A stretch of 64,000 bases of DNA, taken from assembly GCF_050433565.1 (NCBI RefSeq), contig NZ_JBNPWZ010000005.1:124001-188000 (forward strand). The letters run 5' to 3'. The position numbers and the translations under genes were made by a program. The notes beneath the pieces are model-generated. The model searched no databases. It saw only the letters and a list, made by a program, of their open reading frames with translations, and had not been told where the DNA came from. This stretch comes from Ornithinibacillus bavariensis (lineage in GTDB: Bacteria > Bacillota > Bacilli > Bacillales > Amphibacillaceae). This document shows, in pieces, positions 16,493 through 24,542 of the stretch; position 1 is the stretch's first letter; each line of letters starts with the position of its first letter.

Positions 16493-17833
16493 ATGTTACG
16501 ATGGATTTCTATTGTTGTGTTAGTTATCGGTGTTGCCGGAACTGCTGCGTGGGGTTATAAAGAGCATCAAGAAAAAAATGCAATCTTATTGCAAGCAGAA
16601 AATACGTATCAAAGAGCCTTTCACGAGCTCTCATACAATATGGATTTAATGCACGATAAAATTGGAACTGCAATTGCCATGAATTCTAGAGAACGTTTGT
16701 CACCACAGCTTGCAGAAATTTGGCGATTAACTTCCGATGCGTTATCCAATGTCGGGCAATTACCACTAACCCTTTTACCATTTAATAAAACTGAAGAATT
16801 TTTGTCCAATATCGGAGACTTTACGTATCGTACAGCAGTTCGAGATTTGAAAAAAGATCCTTTAACAGATAAAGAATTAGACACCTTAAATAATTTATAC
16901 ACGCAAGCTGGAGAAATTAAAGACGAGCTTAGACAGGTGCAATATGCGGCAATGGAAAATAATCTTCGCTGGATGGATGTTCAGCTAGCATTGGCTACAG
17001 ATGATGAGCAAGCTGATAATACAATAATTGATGGGTTTAAAACAGTTGAAAAAAAGGTTGAGGGATTCTCTGAAGGAACAGTGGATCCTACTACCCCTGG
17101 AAGTTCCTCAGAAAATCATCAATATGAAAATGTAAAGGGTAAGAAAATAAGTCAAAAAGACGCAATCAAATATAGTAGGCAATTATTTAATGTGAATGGG
17201 ACTAAAGATTTAAACGTAACGAAGACAGGAGATGGAGCATCCATTCCGTTATATAGTGTTTCTTATTCAGATGGAAACAAGCGAGCTTATTTAGATCTCA
17301 CTCAGCAAGGTGGCAATCCTATTACGCTAATTGTGAATAGACCAGTTGGTGAGAAAAAGATTAGTCTTAATGAAGGCTTTGTCCAGGCAGAAAAATATAT
17401 CAAAAAGCATGGATTTGAGAATATGGAACTTTTGAATAGTAGTCAATATGATAACATAGGTAACTATACGTTTGTTTATAATCAAAATGGTGTTCGAGTT
17501 TTCTCGGATGCAATTGAAGTTAAGGTTGCACTTGATAATGGTGAAATACTTGGCTTAACAGCGAATAATTACTACATGAATCATCATAAACGAGATATTC
17601 CAAAACCTTCTATTGATAAGGAAGAGGCAAAGGATTTTGTTAACCCAAATGTTGAGATACAGGAAGAGTTCCTTGCTGTTATTACAAATGATTTGGGAGA
17701 TGAAGTTTTAACCTATGAATTCTTAGGTATTCTCGGTGATGACACATACCGGATATTCATAAACGCGATGGATGGAACAGAGGAAAAAGTTGAAAAACTC
17801 AATGGAAAAGAAATTAATTACGCAGGAATTTAA
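16493..17833 (+). CDS. ypeB: Germination protein YpeB
   Basis: Spore protein needed to hold SleB stably in the dormant spore. The 446-residue protein has an N-terminal membrane anchor (~4-22), a coiled N-terminal domain (~25-200) and a C-terminal region with repeated PepSY-like propeptide units (ISQKDAIKYSRQLF, ISLNEGFVQAEKYI, IDKEEAKDFVNPN). Start ATG at 16493 follows AGAGGTGAG. Organised as sleB-ypeB and closed by a terminator at 17837-17866, exactly the B. subtilis pair. Confidence 0.94.
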   Translation: MLRWISIVVLVIGVAGTAAWGYKEHQEKNAILLQAENTYQRAFHELSYNMDLMHDKIGTAIAMNSRERLSPQLAEIWRLTSDALSNVGQLPLTLLPFNKTEEFLSNIGDFTYRTAVRDLKKDPLTDKELDTLNNLYTQAGEIKDELRQVQYAAMENNLRWMDVQLALATDDEQADNTIIDGFKTVEKKVEGFSEGTVDPTTPGSSSENHQYENVKGKKISQKDAIKYSRQLFNVNGTKDLNVTKTGDGASIPLYSVSYSDGNKRAYLDLTQQGGNPITLIVNRPVGEKKISLNEGFVQAEKYIKKHGFENMELLNSSQYDNIGNYTFVYNQNGVRVFSDAIEVKVALDNGEILGLTANNYYMNHHKRDIPKPSIDKEEAKDFVNPNVEIQEEFLAVITNDLGDEVLTYEFLGILGDDTYRIFINAMDGTEEKVEKLNGKEINYAGI

Positions 17834-17836
17834 TTT

Positions 17837-17866
17837 GGGAAAGGTATTTGTCCTTTCCCTTTTTTC
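17837..17866 (+). terminator. Terminator after ypeB
   Basis: GGGAAAGG/CCTTTCCC perfect stem (17837-17844 with 17852-17859) followed by a run of T. Confidence 0.93.
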
Positions 17867-17872
17867 ATTTTT

Positions 17873-17901
17873 TTGTGATAATGGAATAGAGAGTGTATCT
17901 T
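17873..17901 (+). promoter_or_regulatory. Candidate promoter for ypfA
   Basis: TTGTGA (17873-17878) and TATCTT (17896-17901) with 17-bp spacing, about 30 bases before the start of the PilZ gene. Moderate match only. Confidence 0.4.
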
Positions 17902-17930
17902 TCAGTTGAGATATAATGTGGGGGATAAGC

Positions 17931-18590
17931 ATGAAGATAGGCAGTTTTTTAACTCTTGAAGCATTTGAACAAGAATTGGGCGATTATGAAAAGTATCGTT
18001 GTAAAGTGGTGGATATGAATAAACAATATGTTTATATTGATTATCCAGTACACATAAAAACGAAAAGAACTTCTATGTTTCGAATTGGCACACATATAAT
18101 TGCTGAATATATAGGAGATGACCAATCCGTATATCGGTTTAATACGGTAATAAAAGAAAAGCGTAAGGGAAAAATACCAACACTTGTAATTGAATTACCA
18201 AAGGAAGACGAGATTAAACGTGTACAACGAAGACAATATGTAAGAGTTGAAGCTTCTGTCGATGTAGCCATTCATAGCACTAATCAAAAATTTCCTCCTT
18301 TTACTACGGTATCTACTGATATTAGTGGTGGAGGACTTTCTATTGTTGTTCCTAAACATATAAGTATTGGGGAAAACGAGGAAATAAATCTCTATCTTGT
18401 TCTTCCTATGCATTCTGGTAAATACTATTATCTTCATTTATCAGGTGAAATTGTAAGAGTTATAAAGAATGAATCTTCAGCAAATACCGCATCAATCAAA
18501 TTATTATCATTAAGTGAGCAGGATAAACAGGTTATAATCCTATACTGCTTCGAAAAACAACGTGAAGCAAGGCAAAAAGAAACACAGTAA
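17931..18590 (+). CDS. motI: PilZ-domain cyclic-di-GMP receptor YpfA (MotI/DgrA)
   Basis: Cyclic-di-GMP-dependent brake on flagellar rotation; in B. subtilis the protein binds the MotA stator when loaded with c-di-GMP. The N-terminal YcgR-like domain spans ~1-95. The C-terminal PilZ domain begins with RRQYVRVEA (RxxxR) and contains TDISGGGLSI (D/NxSxxG), the two ligand-binding motifs, both intact. I start at the ATG at 17931, seven to nine bases after TGGGGGA; the ATG at 17916 lies before that ribosome site and would add five residues. Length 219. It lies before cmk as in B. subtilis, without the small ypfB. Confidence 0.9.
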   Translation: MKIGSFLTLEAFEQELGDYEKYRCKVVDMNKQYVYIDYPVHIKTKRTSMFRIGTHIIAEYIGDDQSVYRFNTVIKEKRKGKIPTLVIELPKEDEIKRVQRRQYVRVEASVDVAIHSTNQKFPPFTTVSTDISGGGLSIVVPKHISIGENEEINLYLVLPMHSGKYYYLHLSGEIVRVIKNESSANTASIKLLSLSEQDKQVIILYCFEKQREARQKETQ

Positions 18591-18631
18591 AATTAAGTCA
18601 ACGGTTTAGATGAGAGGAATGATTGGAACTT

Positions 18632-19306
18632 ATGAACAAAAAAATAGCTATAGCGATTGATGGTCCTGCAGCGGCTGGTAAAAGTACAGTAGCAAAAATA
18701 GTAGCCGCAAAGCTTTCCTATATTTATATAGATACAGGTGCAATGTATCGTGCTATTACGTTAAAGGCTTTGGAAAAATTGGTTGATGTTCATGATGAAA
18801 GTGCATTAGAGGAATTACTTAAGTCTACAGACATCCAACTGATCCAGAAAGCTGATGGTCAGCGTGTATACTTAGATGAACATGACGTTACAATGAATAT
18901 ACGTTCCAAGGAAGTAACAAATAATGTTTCCTATGTTTCCCAGCATCCAAAAGTAAGGGTAGATATGGTAGCTCGACAGCAAAAACTTGCTGAACGGCGT
19001 GGCGTAGTTATGGATGGGCGTGATATCGGTACCAAGGTAATCCCAGATGCAGAAGTGAAGATTTTTCTAGTAGCTTCGGTTGAAGAACGGGCAAAAAGGC
19101 GTCATGAAGAGAATTTGTCTAAAGGTTTTTCCTCTGATTTAGAGGAATTGAAAAAAGAAATAGAAAAACGAGATTTAATAGATTCAAAACGTGAAGCTTC
19201 ACCATTAGTAAAAGCAGAAGATGCAATAGAAATTGACACCACTTCATTAACTATTGAAGAGGTTGCAGACTGTATTCTACGTGAAGTGAATAAATTTACT
19301 CAATAA
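18632..19306 (+). CDS. cmk: Cytidylate kinase
   Basis: Phosphorylates CMP and dCMP with ATP. The P-loop is AIDGPAAAGKST at the N terminus, followed by the family motifs YIDTGAMYRAIT and MDGRDIGTKV. The ATG at 18632 gives MNKKIAIAIDGPA, matching the family start and 224 residues. An in-frame TTG at 18623 is better spaced from GAGAGGA (18612-18618) and would add three residues, so the start is not fully settled. cmk is followed by the ypfD S1-domain gene, a pair conserved across Firmicutes. Confidence 0.95.
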   Translation: MNKKIAIAIDGPAAAGKSTVAKIVAAKLSYIYIDTGAMYRAITLKALEKLVDVHDESALEELLKSTDIQLIQKADGQRVYLDEHDVTMNIRSKEVTNNVSYVSQHPKVRVDMVARQQKLAERRGVVMDGRDIGTKVIPDAEVKIFLVASVEERAKRRHEENLSKGFSSDLEELKKEIEKRDLIDSKREASPLVKAEDAIEIDTTSLTIEEVADCILREVNKFTQ

Positions 19307-19398
19307 ATAAATGATAATGATGAATAGATTAATACATTGCAATGATTATCTCGCTTGACAAATAAATGCAAATATTAGAAGTTATTAAAAGAGGGTCT

Positions 19399-19473
19399 AT
19401 GATGCAGGCGGAACGTTTTCTTTCACCCTTGCGTCTTTCGTATTTATGGAATAGGAGGAATTGGAATGAGTGA
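19399..19473 (+). CDS. Short upstream ORF (24 aa) overlapping the ypfD start, possible leader peptide
   Basis: ATGATG at 19399-19404 follows AAAGAGGG at a workable distance. The frame encodes 24 residues (MMQAERFLSPLRLSYLWNRR and four more), spans the ypfD ribosome site and stops at 19471-19473, eight bases into ypfD. Overlap of this kind is typical of translational coupling or leader control. I do not recognise the peptide, and translation is unproven. Confidence 0.3.
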   Translation: MMQAERFLSPLRLSYLWNRRNWNE

Positions 19474-20602
19474 ATTAAACCAAGATAATCTAAATGTACA
19501 AGTTGGGGATCAAGTGACAGGAAAAGTAGTTAAGATTGAAGAAAAACATGTTCTTGTTGACTTTGGGTATAAAACGGAAGGAATCATACCTATAAGTGAA
19601 CTATCTAATCTACACATCGAGACGCCTAATGAAGTAGTGAATGTTGGTGATGAATTAACATTATCCGTAAAAAAAGTGGAAGATGATGAAGTTATACTTT
19701 CCAAAAAAGTAGTAGATCGCGAGCTTGCTTGGGAGGATTTAGAGAATAAATACGAGCAAGGAGAAGTTTTTAATGTTCAGGTTAAGGAAGTAGTAAAAGG
19801 TGGACTAGTGGCAGATGTAGGTGTACGAGGCTTTATTCCTGCATCACTAGTTGAAACGTTTTTTGTTGATGATTTTTCCGATTACCAGGACAGAACTTTG
19901 GAAGTCAAGATAGTTGAATTAGATAAGGAGCAAAACCGTGTCGTTCTTTCCCATCGTGCTGTTGTGGAAGAAGAACAGGCAAATGAAAAAGCAAAAGTTC
20001 TAAAAACAATTGAAGCGGGTCAAGTGTTAGAAGGAACTGTTGAACGAATTACAGATTTCGGGGTATTTGTTGATTTGGGTGGTATTGACGGATTAGTACA
20101 TATCTCACAATTAGCACATGAACATGTTCGCAATGCTGCTGACGTAGTTGCAGTAGGTGAAAAGGTGAAGGTTGAAGTACTATCAATTGATCGTGATAAT
20201 GAACGTATTTCTTTATCCAGAAAGAAACTTCTTCCTGGACCATGGGCAGGCGTTGAAGAAAAAATTAAACCTGGACAAGTGGTTGAAGGTACGGTTAAGC
20301 GATTAGTTAGTTTTGGAGCGTTTATTGAGGTTTTACCAGGTGTTGAGGGTTTAGTTCATATTTCTCAAATCGCTAATCGACATATCGGCACACCTCAGGA
20401 GGTTTTAGAGGTTGGACAAAAGGTTGATGTAAAAGTTCTAGATATGAACGAAGAAGAAGAAAGGTTGTCTTTAAGTATTAAAGAACTTGAAGCAGAACAA
20501 GAATCTGTAGAATTTAAGCAATACGAAAAAGTTGAAGAACAATCTCACTTCCAATTTGGTGAATTAATTGGCGATAAATTAGATAAATTTAAACAACAAT
20601 AA
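19466..20602 (+). CDS. ypfD: S1 RNA-binding domain protein YpfD (RpsA-like)
   Basis: RNA-binding protein related to ribosomal protein S1; in Firmicutes it is a shorter, non-essential S1 homologue. Four S1 repeats are visible (starts near residues 12, 97, 184 and 268: GDQVTGKVVKIEEKHVLVDFG, then GEVFNVQVKEVVKGGLVAD, GTVERITDFGVFVDLG and GTVKRLVSFGAFIEV), followed by a Glu/Gln-rich tail. Length 378 is usual. The ATG follows TAGGAGGAA, and a short upstream ORF overlaps the start. A terminator at 20613-20645 closes the cmk-ypfD unit. Confidence 0.93.
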   Translation: MSELNQDNLNVQVGDQVTGKVVKIEEKHVLVDFGYKTEGIIPISELSNLHIETPNEVVNVGDELTLSVKKVEDDEVILSKKVVDRELAWEDLENKYEQGEVFNVQVKEVVKGGLVADVGVRGFIPASLVETFFVDDFSDYQDRTLEVKIVELDKEQNRVVLSHRAVVEEEQANEKAKVLKTIEAGQVLEGTVERITDFGVFVDLGGIDGLVHISQLAHEHVRNAADVVAVGEKVKVEVLSIDRDNERISLSRKKLLPGPWAGVEEKIKPGQVVEGTVKRLVSFGAFIEVLPGVEGLVHISQIANRHIGTPQEVLEVGQKVDVKVLDMNEEEERLSLSIKELEAEQESVEFKQYEKVEEQSHFQFGELIGDKLDKFKQQ

Positions 20603-20612
20603 ATAGTCAATG

Positions 20613-20645
20613 CTCCTTTCGCGAGTAAGCGGAAGGAGTTTTTTA
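20613..20645 (+). terminator. Terminator after ypfD
   Basis: CTCCTTTCGC/GCGGAAGGAG stem (one G-U pair) followed by TTTTTTA. Confidence 0.9.
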
Positions 20646-21028
20646 TGTTAGAACGTATTATAGCTTTTTCGAGCTGTTTATATAACCACTTCTAGCGAAT
20701 AAATTAAGCTTGTAGTAGTTAATCCATACTAGGAGAATTACGGTCCTATTGAAATAAAGCTAAGGATTAAAGTGAATATGCTTGAGGATAGTCAAAATTA
20801 GATTTTTTTAGAATAGAAGAGAGAATTCCAGCATGGAATGGTGTGTAGAAAGTTGTAACCTGTTGAAGGTGAAGGATAATAGTAAACCTCTTCATTCAAC
20901 AGGATGTTTATTTTATTGTTAATTGCTTTCTACGATTTTATTAGAATATGATATGATGAAAAGACTAGTTTACTATAGAAAAGCTAAAACTTTCTGTAGA
21001 AGTTATTAGAAAAGGAGGGGGAATCGAA
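20646..21028. other. Intergenic region with nested inverted repeats before the DUF72 gene
   Basis: No supported gene. The notable element is a nested hairpin: GTAGAAAG (20845-20852) pairs with CTTTCTAC (20926-20933), and inside it CCTGTTGAA..TGAAG (20859-20873) pairs with CTTCATTCAACAGG (20890-20903) with a two-base bulge. A candidate promoter (TTGCTT 20923-20928, TATGAT 20947-20952, 18-bp spacing) overlaps its right side. The function may be a terminator, operator or small structured RNA; none is established. Confidence 0.45.
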
Positions 21029-21880
21029 ATGATATACATAGGACTAACAGGCTGGGGAGATCATGATTCACTTTACACACATGACATAAAACCTAAAGAT
21101 AAATTATCCGAATATAGCAGTCATTTTCCTGTTGTTGAAGTCGATGCCTCCTTTTATGCAATACAACCATTACATAACGCATTAAAATGGGTAAAAGATA
21201 CACCTGATAATTTTCGATTTGTGGTAAAAGCTTATCAAGGAATGACTAGACATCAACGGTCTGAAGGGTTTTATAAGGATTATGGAGAGATGTTTCAAGC
21301 ATTTATTGCATCATTGAAGCCTTATCAGGATGCAAATAAGTTAACGATGGTCTTGTTTCAATTTCCACCGTGGTTTGATTGTAACAGGGAAAATGTAAGC
21401 TATTTACGATACTGTAAAAGTATGATGGGAGATATTCCAGTCGCTTTAGAATTTCGAAATCAAACCTGGTATCATGAAAAATACCGCGAAAGCACCATTG
21501 ATTTTATGAATCAAAATGGTTGGATTCACGGGATTGCGGATGAACCACAGGCGGGTAACGGTTCAATTCCGATAGTTCCAGTGGTTACAAATAGCTATCT
21601 TACATTAATTAGAATGCACGGTCGCAATGTCCATGGATGGACAAGGCCGAAAAATGCAGATACAAATTGGCGTGATGTCAGATATCTATATAACTACAAC
21701 AAAGAAGAACTACTGGAGTGGAAAGAAAGAGTTCTAAAGATATCGAAACAATCGAGAGATGTAATCGTATTATTTAATAATAATTCAGGTGGCGATGCCG
21801 CCAACAATGCTAAGCAATTTCAAGAAATACTTGGCATTGAATATGATGGACTAGCACCCAGACAACTGGATTTATTTTAA
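21029..21880 (+). CDS. DUF72 family protein
   Basis: A 283-residue soluble protein of the widespread DUF72 family (YunF/YecE-like), a TIM-barrel-like fold without assigned activity. Family features include the N terminus IYIGLTGWGDHDSLY, the FPVVEVDASFYAIQP segment, FRFVVKAYQGMTRH, VALEFRNQTWY and a C-terminal VIVLFNNNSGGDAANNAKQFQEIL. Start ATG at 21029 follows a strong AAAGGAGGGGG site. It stands alone between ypfD and yphA, where B. subtilis has no such gene, so it was moved or inserted in this lineage. Confidence 0.88.
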   Translation: MIYIGLTGWGDHDSLYTHDIKPKDKLSEYSSHFPVVEVDASFYAIQPLHNALKWVKDTPDNFRFVVKAYQGMTRHQRSEGFYKDYGEMFQAFIASLKPYQDANKLTMVLFQFPPWFDCNRENVSYLRYCKSMMGDIPVALEFRNQTWYHEKYRESTIDFMNQNGWIHGIADEPQAGNGSIPIVPVVTNSYLTLIRMHGRNVHGWTRPKNADTNWRDVRYLYNYNKEELLEWKERVLKISKQSRDVIVLFNNNSGGDAANNAKQFQEILGIEYDGLAPRQLDLF

Positions 21881-22012
21881 TCCTATTCAGAACCTAATCG
21901 CGACTTCAGGCTAATAAAGCACATTTGGATAAGTAACTTTGAAGTAGATGAAGTAGCGTATTGGAAATGAGGATAGGTTAGAAATAAAACGCAATAATGA
22001 TGGATATAATTT

Positions 22013-22052
22013 CAGGAGGATTAGGTTTTTGATGCTAACCTCCTGTTTTTTT
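22013..22052 (+). terminator. Terminator downstream of the DUF72 gene
   Basis: CAGGAGG (22013-22019) pairs with CCTCCTG (22039-22045), followed by seven T. It is about 130 bases after the DUF72 stop. Confidence 0.85.
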
Positions 22053-22075
22053 ATTGGGATTATAATAAGATTATT

Positions 22076-22220
22076 TCAAATTATAGATTTACCACTTTTT
22101 GTTACATCTTTCCTATGTTACTCATAGTTTTCTTCACTTCCATATCCAGAGTCAATGAATAGAGATGTTGGTAAATGTCTTAATCGCAGTTCCAGCCGAC
22201 ATGCTTTTATATTTCTTTTA
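22076..22220 (-). pseudogene. Decayed transposase fragment (IS1182-like DDE transposase)
   Basis: On the minus strand a frame reads through RHLPTSLFIDSGYGSEENYE and then hits a stop at 22118-22120, with further codons to 22076. The block D-S/A-G-Y-G-S-E-E-N-Y is characteristic of IS1182-family DDE transposases, where it surrounds the second catalytic Asp. No start, no rest of the protein and no terminal repeats are visible, so this is a relic. The family call rests on a short motif. Confidence 0.55.
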
Positions 22221-22221
22221 T

Positions 22222-22260
22222 TTCCAATGTTTTTCGACGTTAGTAAATATAACATTGGAA
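22222..22260. repeat. 10-bp perfect inverted repeat
   Basis: TTCCAATGTT (22222-22231) and AACATTGGAA (22251-22260) flank 19 bases, next to the transposase fragment. It could be a hairpin or an operator-like palindrome; the meaning is unknown. Confidence 0.5.
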
Positions 22261-22392
22261 AATTAGAAATTAGAACTGTTTTATCCTTATGTATTCTGTA
22301 AAAAAGTATGTATCTATTTATTAATCAGAAAACCTATAGGAAAAGTTTAAAAAACGGTGAACAAACCCATAATATGGATGGGTGAAGGATAG

Positions 22393-22983
22393 ATGGATGG
22401 AATATTTTTTTATTGGTTATGTTGGATGATTTGGGTCGTTGTTACTTTTCTAATGCCAAAGGAAAAAACTCGAACAATGATGGCGGTATGGATACTACTG
22501 ACACTTACGTCTTCTAATCTTTACATTTCTGTATACAATGTAGAGGTTTCGATGGCGTATGTTTGTGTTTTTTTAGGTAGTATCTTATACATTAAAAGTC
22601 TCAAACCTTTAAGCTATCATCTTTTTTCTGCGATGACCATTATGATTGGTTATTCTAGTATATTAATATGGGAATCGATTGCACCAGTATGGTTATTCAT
22701 GCCTCGACTAATCATTATTCCAGTCCTTTGTGTACTATTAACCTTGGTCTTGACAAAAGGATTATCCAGTAGACTTGCTATCAGCACATTAGGGTTATGT
22801 GGTGGAGAGCTATTGTATTGCATTTTGTTAACGAATCTATCCATGCCAGACATTGTTGGAGAGCTTTTGTTCCTAGATACCCTTCTGATTGTTTTGCTAC
22901 TTCTCGGTAGTATAGAAATATACCAAATAGGTAAAAATAAGTTCTTCCTCTATTTATCAAAAGTTATACCAAAAGGTCGTTGA
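22393..22983 (+). CDS. yphA: Membrane protein YphA
   Basis: A 196-residue integral membrane protein with about six or seven hydrophobic helices and no soluble domain. The N terminus MDGIFFYWLCWMIWVVVTF resembles B. subtilis YphA, and it occupies the same position upstream of der (yphC). Start ATG follows GGGTGAAGGA. Function is unknown. In B. subtilis a sporulation gene yphB (seaA) lies between yphA and der; it is absent here, replaced by about 230 non-coding bases. Confidence 0.82.
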   Translation: MDGIFFYWLCWMIWVVVTFLMPKEKTRTMMAVWILLTLTSSNLYISVYNVEVSMAYVCVFLGSILYIKSLKPLSYHLFSAMTIMIGYSSILIWESIAPVWLFMPRLIIIPVLCVLLTLVLTKGLSSRLAISTLGLCGGELLYCILLTNLSMPDIVGELLFLDTLLIVLLLLGSIEIYQIGKNKFFLYLSKVIPKGR

Positions 22984-23118
22984 ATGTTGAAAAAATCAAA
23001 GCCATACTTAAGACTAATTAGGGTTCTGTATGTTTGAAAGAATAACAGTATTTAGTAATACAAGATGTGACTAACCTTTGGCCAACAGAAAAGAATTTAT
23101 CATAGAAAACATTAAACA

Positions 23119-23147
23119 TTGTTAATCTTACTATCTTTTGCTAGAAT
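23119..23147 (+). promoter_or_regulatory. Candidate sigma-A promoter for der-gpsA
   Basis: TTGTTA (23119-23124) and TAGAAT (23142-23147) are 17 bases apart, and the -10 is extended by TGC. It is about 70 bases before the der start. Confidence 0.6.
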
Positions 23148-23217
23148 AAATAAAGTTATGGAAGGGTATGGTAGTAAATTTACATAAATATGTTATATAG
23201 AGAGGATGTTCCTTTCG

Positions 23218-24528
23218 ATGAGGAATTCAGTAGTAGCAATTGTAGGCAGACCAAATGTAGGTAAGTCTACTATTTTCAATAGATTAGTCGGAGAGAGAAT
23301 CTCTATTGTAGAAGATATTCCAGGTGTTACAAGAGACAGAATTTATGCACAGGCAGAATGGTTAAATACGCGTTTTAACTTAATTGACACAGGTGGAATT
23401 GAAATTGGAGATGAACCATTACTAGTACAAATGCGTGAACAAGCACAGGTTGCTATCGATGAAGCAGATGTTATTGTGTTTATTGTGAACGCAAAAGAAG
23501 GCATTACCGCTGCTGATGAAGAAGTGGCCAAATTACTATTTAAATCGAATAAACCAGTAGTTCTTGCAGTAAACAAGGTTGATAACCCTGAAATGCGCGC
23601 TGAAATTTACGAATACTATTCATTAGGCTTTGGGGAACCGTTTCCAATTTCAGGTGCACATGGACTTGGACTAGGTGATCTTTTAGATGAAGTTGTCAAA
23701 CATTTTCCAACATTCTCTGAGGAAGAGGAGGATGAGGATACCATCTACTTTAGTTTAATTGGTAGACCGAATGTCGGTAAGTCTTCTTTAGTGAATGCAT
23801 TGTTAAATGAGGACCGTGTCATTGTTAGTGATATTGAGGGTACTACAAGAGATGCAATAGACACTCATCTTAAACGAGATGGACAGAATTATGTCATAAT
23901 TGATACAGCAGGTATGAGAAAGCGTGGTAAAGTTTACGAAACAACTGAGAAATATAGTGTGCTTAGAGCTTTAAAGGCTATCGAGCGGTCTGATGTGGTA
24001 CTAGTATTAATTGATGCGGAAACGGGTATAAGAGAGCAGGATAAAAAAATTGCTGGTTATGCACATGAAGCTGGCCGAGGAATAGTAATTGTTGTCAACA
24101 AATGGGACACAGTTGAGACCGATGAGAAGACGATGAAAGAGTACGAAGAAAAAATTAGAGCCCATTTTCAATATTTGGATTATGCTCCTATAGTCTTTTT
24201 ATCTGCAAAAACAAAAAAACGAATTCATACCTTACTACCAATGGTGAAAGAAGCAAGTGAAAACCATGCGAAGCGAATTGCTACAAATGTATTGAATGAT
24301 GTGATTATGGATGCAATTGCTATGAATCCAACACCAACAGTTAAAGGAAAAAGGTTAAAGGTATTATATGCGACACAGGTCGCTGTAAAACCACCAAGCT
24401 TTGTAGTCTTTGTCAATGAACCAGAGTTGATGCATTTTTCATACCAACGTTTTTTGGAAAATAAAATACGTGATGCATTCGGATTTGTAGGTACGCCTAT
24501 AAAAATATTTGCACGTAAACGTAGTTAG
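23218..24528 (+). CDS. der: Ribosome biogenesis GTPase Der (EngA)
   Basis: Double-domain GTPase essential for 50S subunit maturation. Two G domains are present, each with GRPNVGKS: the first near the N terminus with DIPGVTRDR, DTGG and NKVD; the second (~residue 180) with DIEGTTRDAID, DTAG and NKWD. A KH-like domain follows (~350-436). I chose ATG at 23218, which gives MRNSVVAIVGRPNVGKS and 436 residues, the standard length. An upstream ATG at 23206 abuts the ribosome site GAGAGG and would add four residues. gpsA follows 14 bp downstream. Confidence 0.96.
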   Translation: MRNSVVAIVGRPNVGKSTIFNRLVGERISIVEDIPGVTRDRIYAQAEWLNTRFNLIDTGGIEIGDEPLLVQMREQAQVAIDEADVIVFIVNAKEGITAADEEVAKLLFKSNKPVVLAVNKVDNPEMRAEIYEYYSLGFGEPFPISGAHGLGLGDLLDEVVKHFPTFSEEEEDEDTIYFSLIGRPNVGKSSLVNALLNEDRVIVSDIEGTTRDAIDTHLKRDGQNYVIIDTAGMRKRGKVYETTEKYSVLRALKAIERSDVVLVLIDAETGIREQDKKIAGYAHEAGRGIVIVVNKWDTVETDEKTMKEYEEKIRAHFQYLDYAPIVFLSAKTKKRIHTLLPMVKEASENHAKRIATNVLNDVIMDAIAMNPTPTVKGKRLKVLYATQVAVKPPSFVVFVNEPELMHFSYQRFLENKIRDAFGFVGTPIKIFARKRS

Positions 24529-24542
24529 GGGAGGCATACATC

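Larger units (their letters stand above)
21881..22392. other. Gene-poor region: terminator plus transposase remnant
   Basis: 512 bases without an intact gene between the DUF72 gene and yphA. It holds a terminator (22013-22052), a minus-strand decayed transposase fragment (22076-22220) and a 10-bp inverted repeat (22222-22231 with 22251-22260). The rest is AT-rich sequence with no recognisable coding signal. Confidence 0.6.

Noticed and set aside
20833..20922. 29-codon cysteine-rich frame (MEWCVESCNLLKVKDNSKPL...) upstream of the DUF72 gene
   Set aside because: Coincides almost exactly with the strong inverted repeats and has only a poor ribosome site; the DNA structure is the better explanation.
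22984..23037. 17-codon ATG frame directly after the yphA stop
   Set aside because: No ribosome site of its own and no recognisable product; not enough to call a remnant of yphB.
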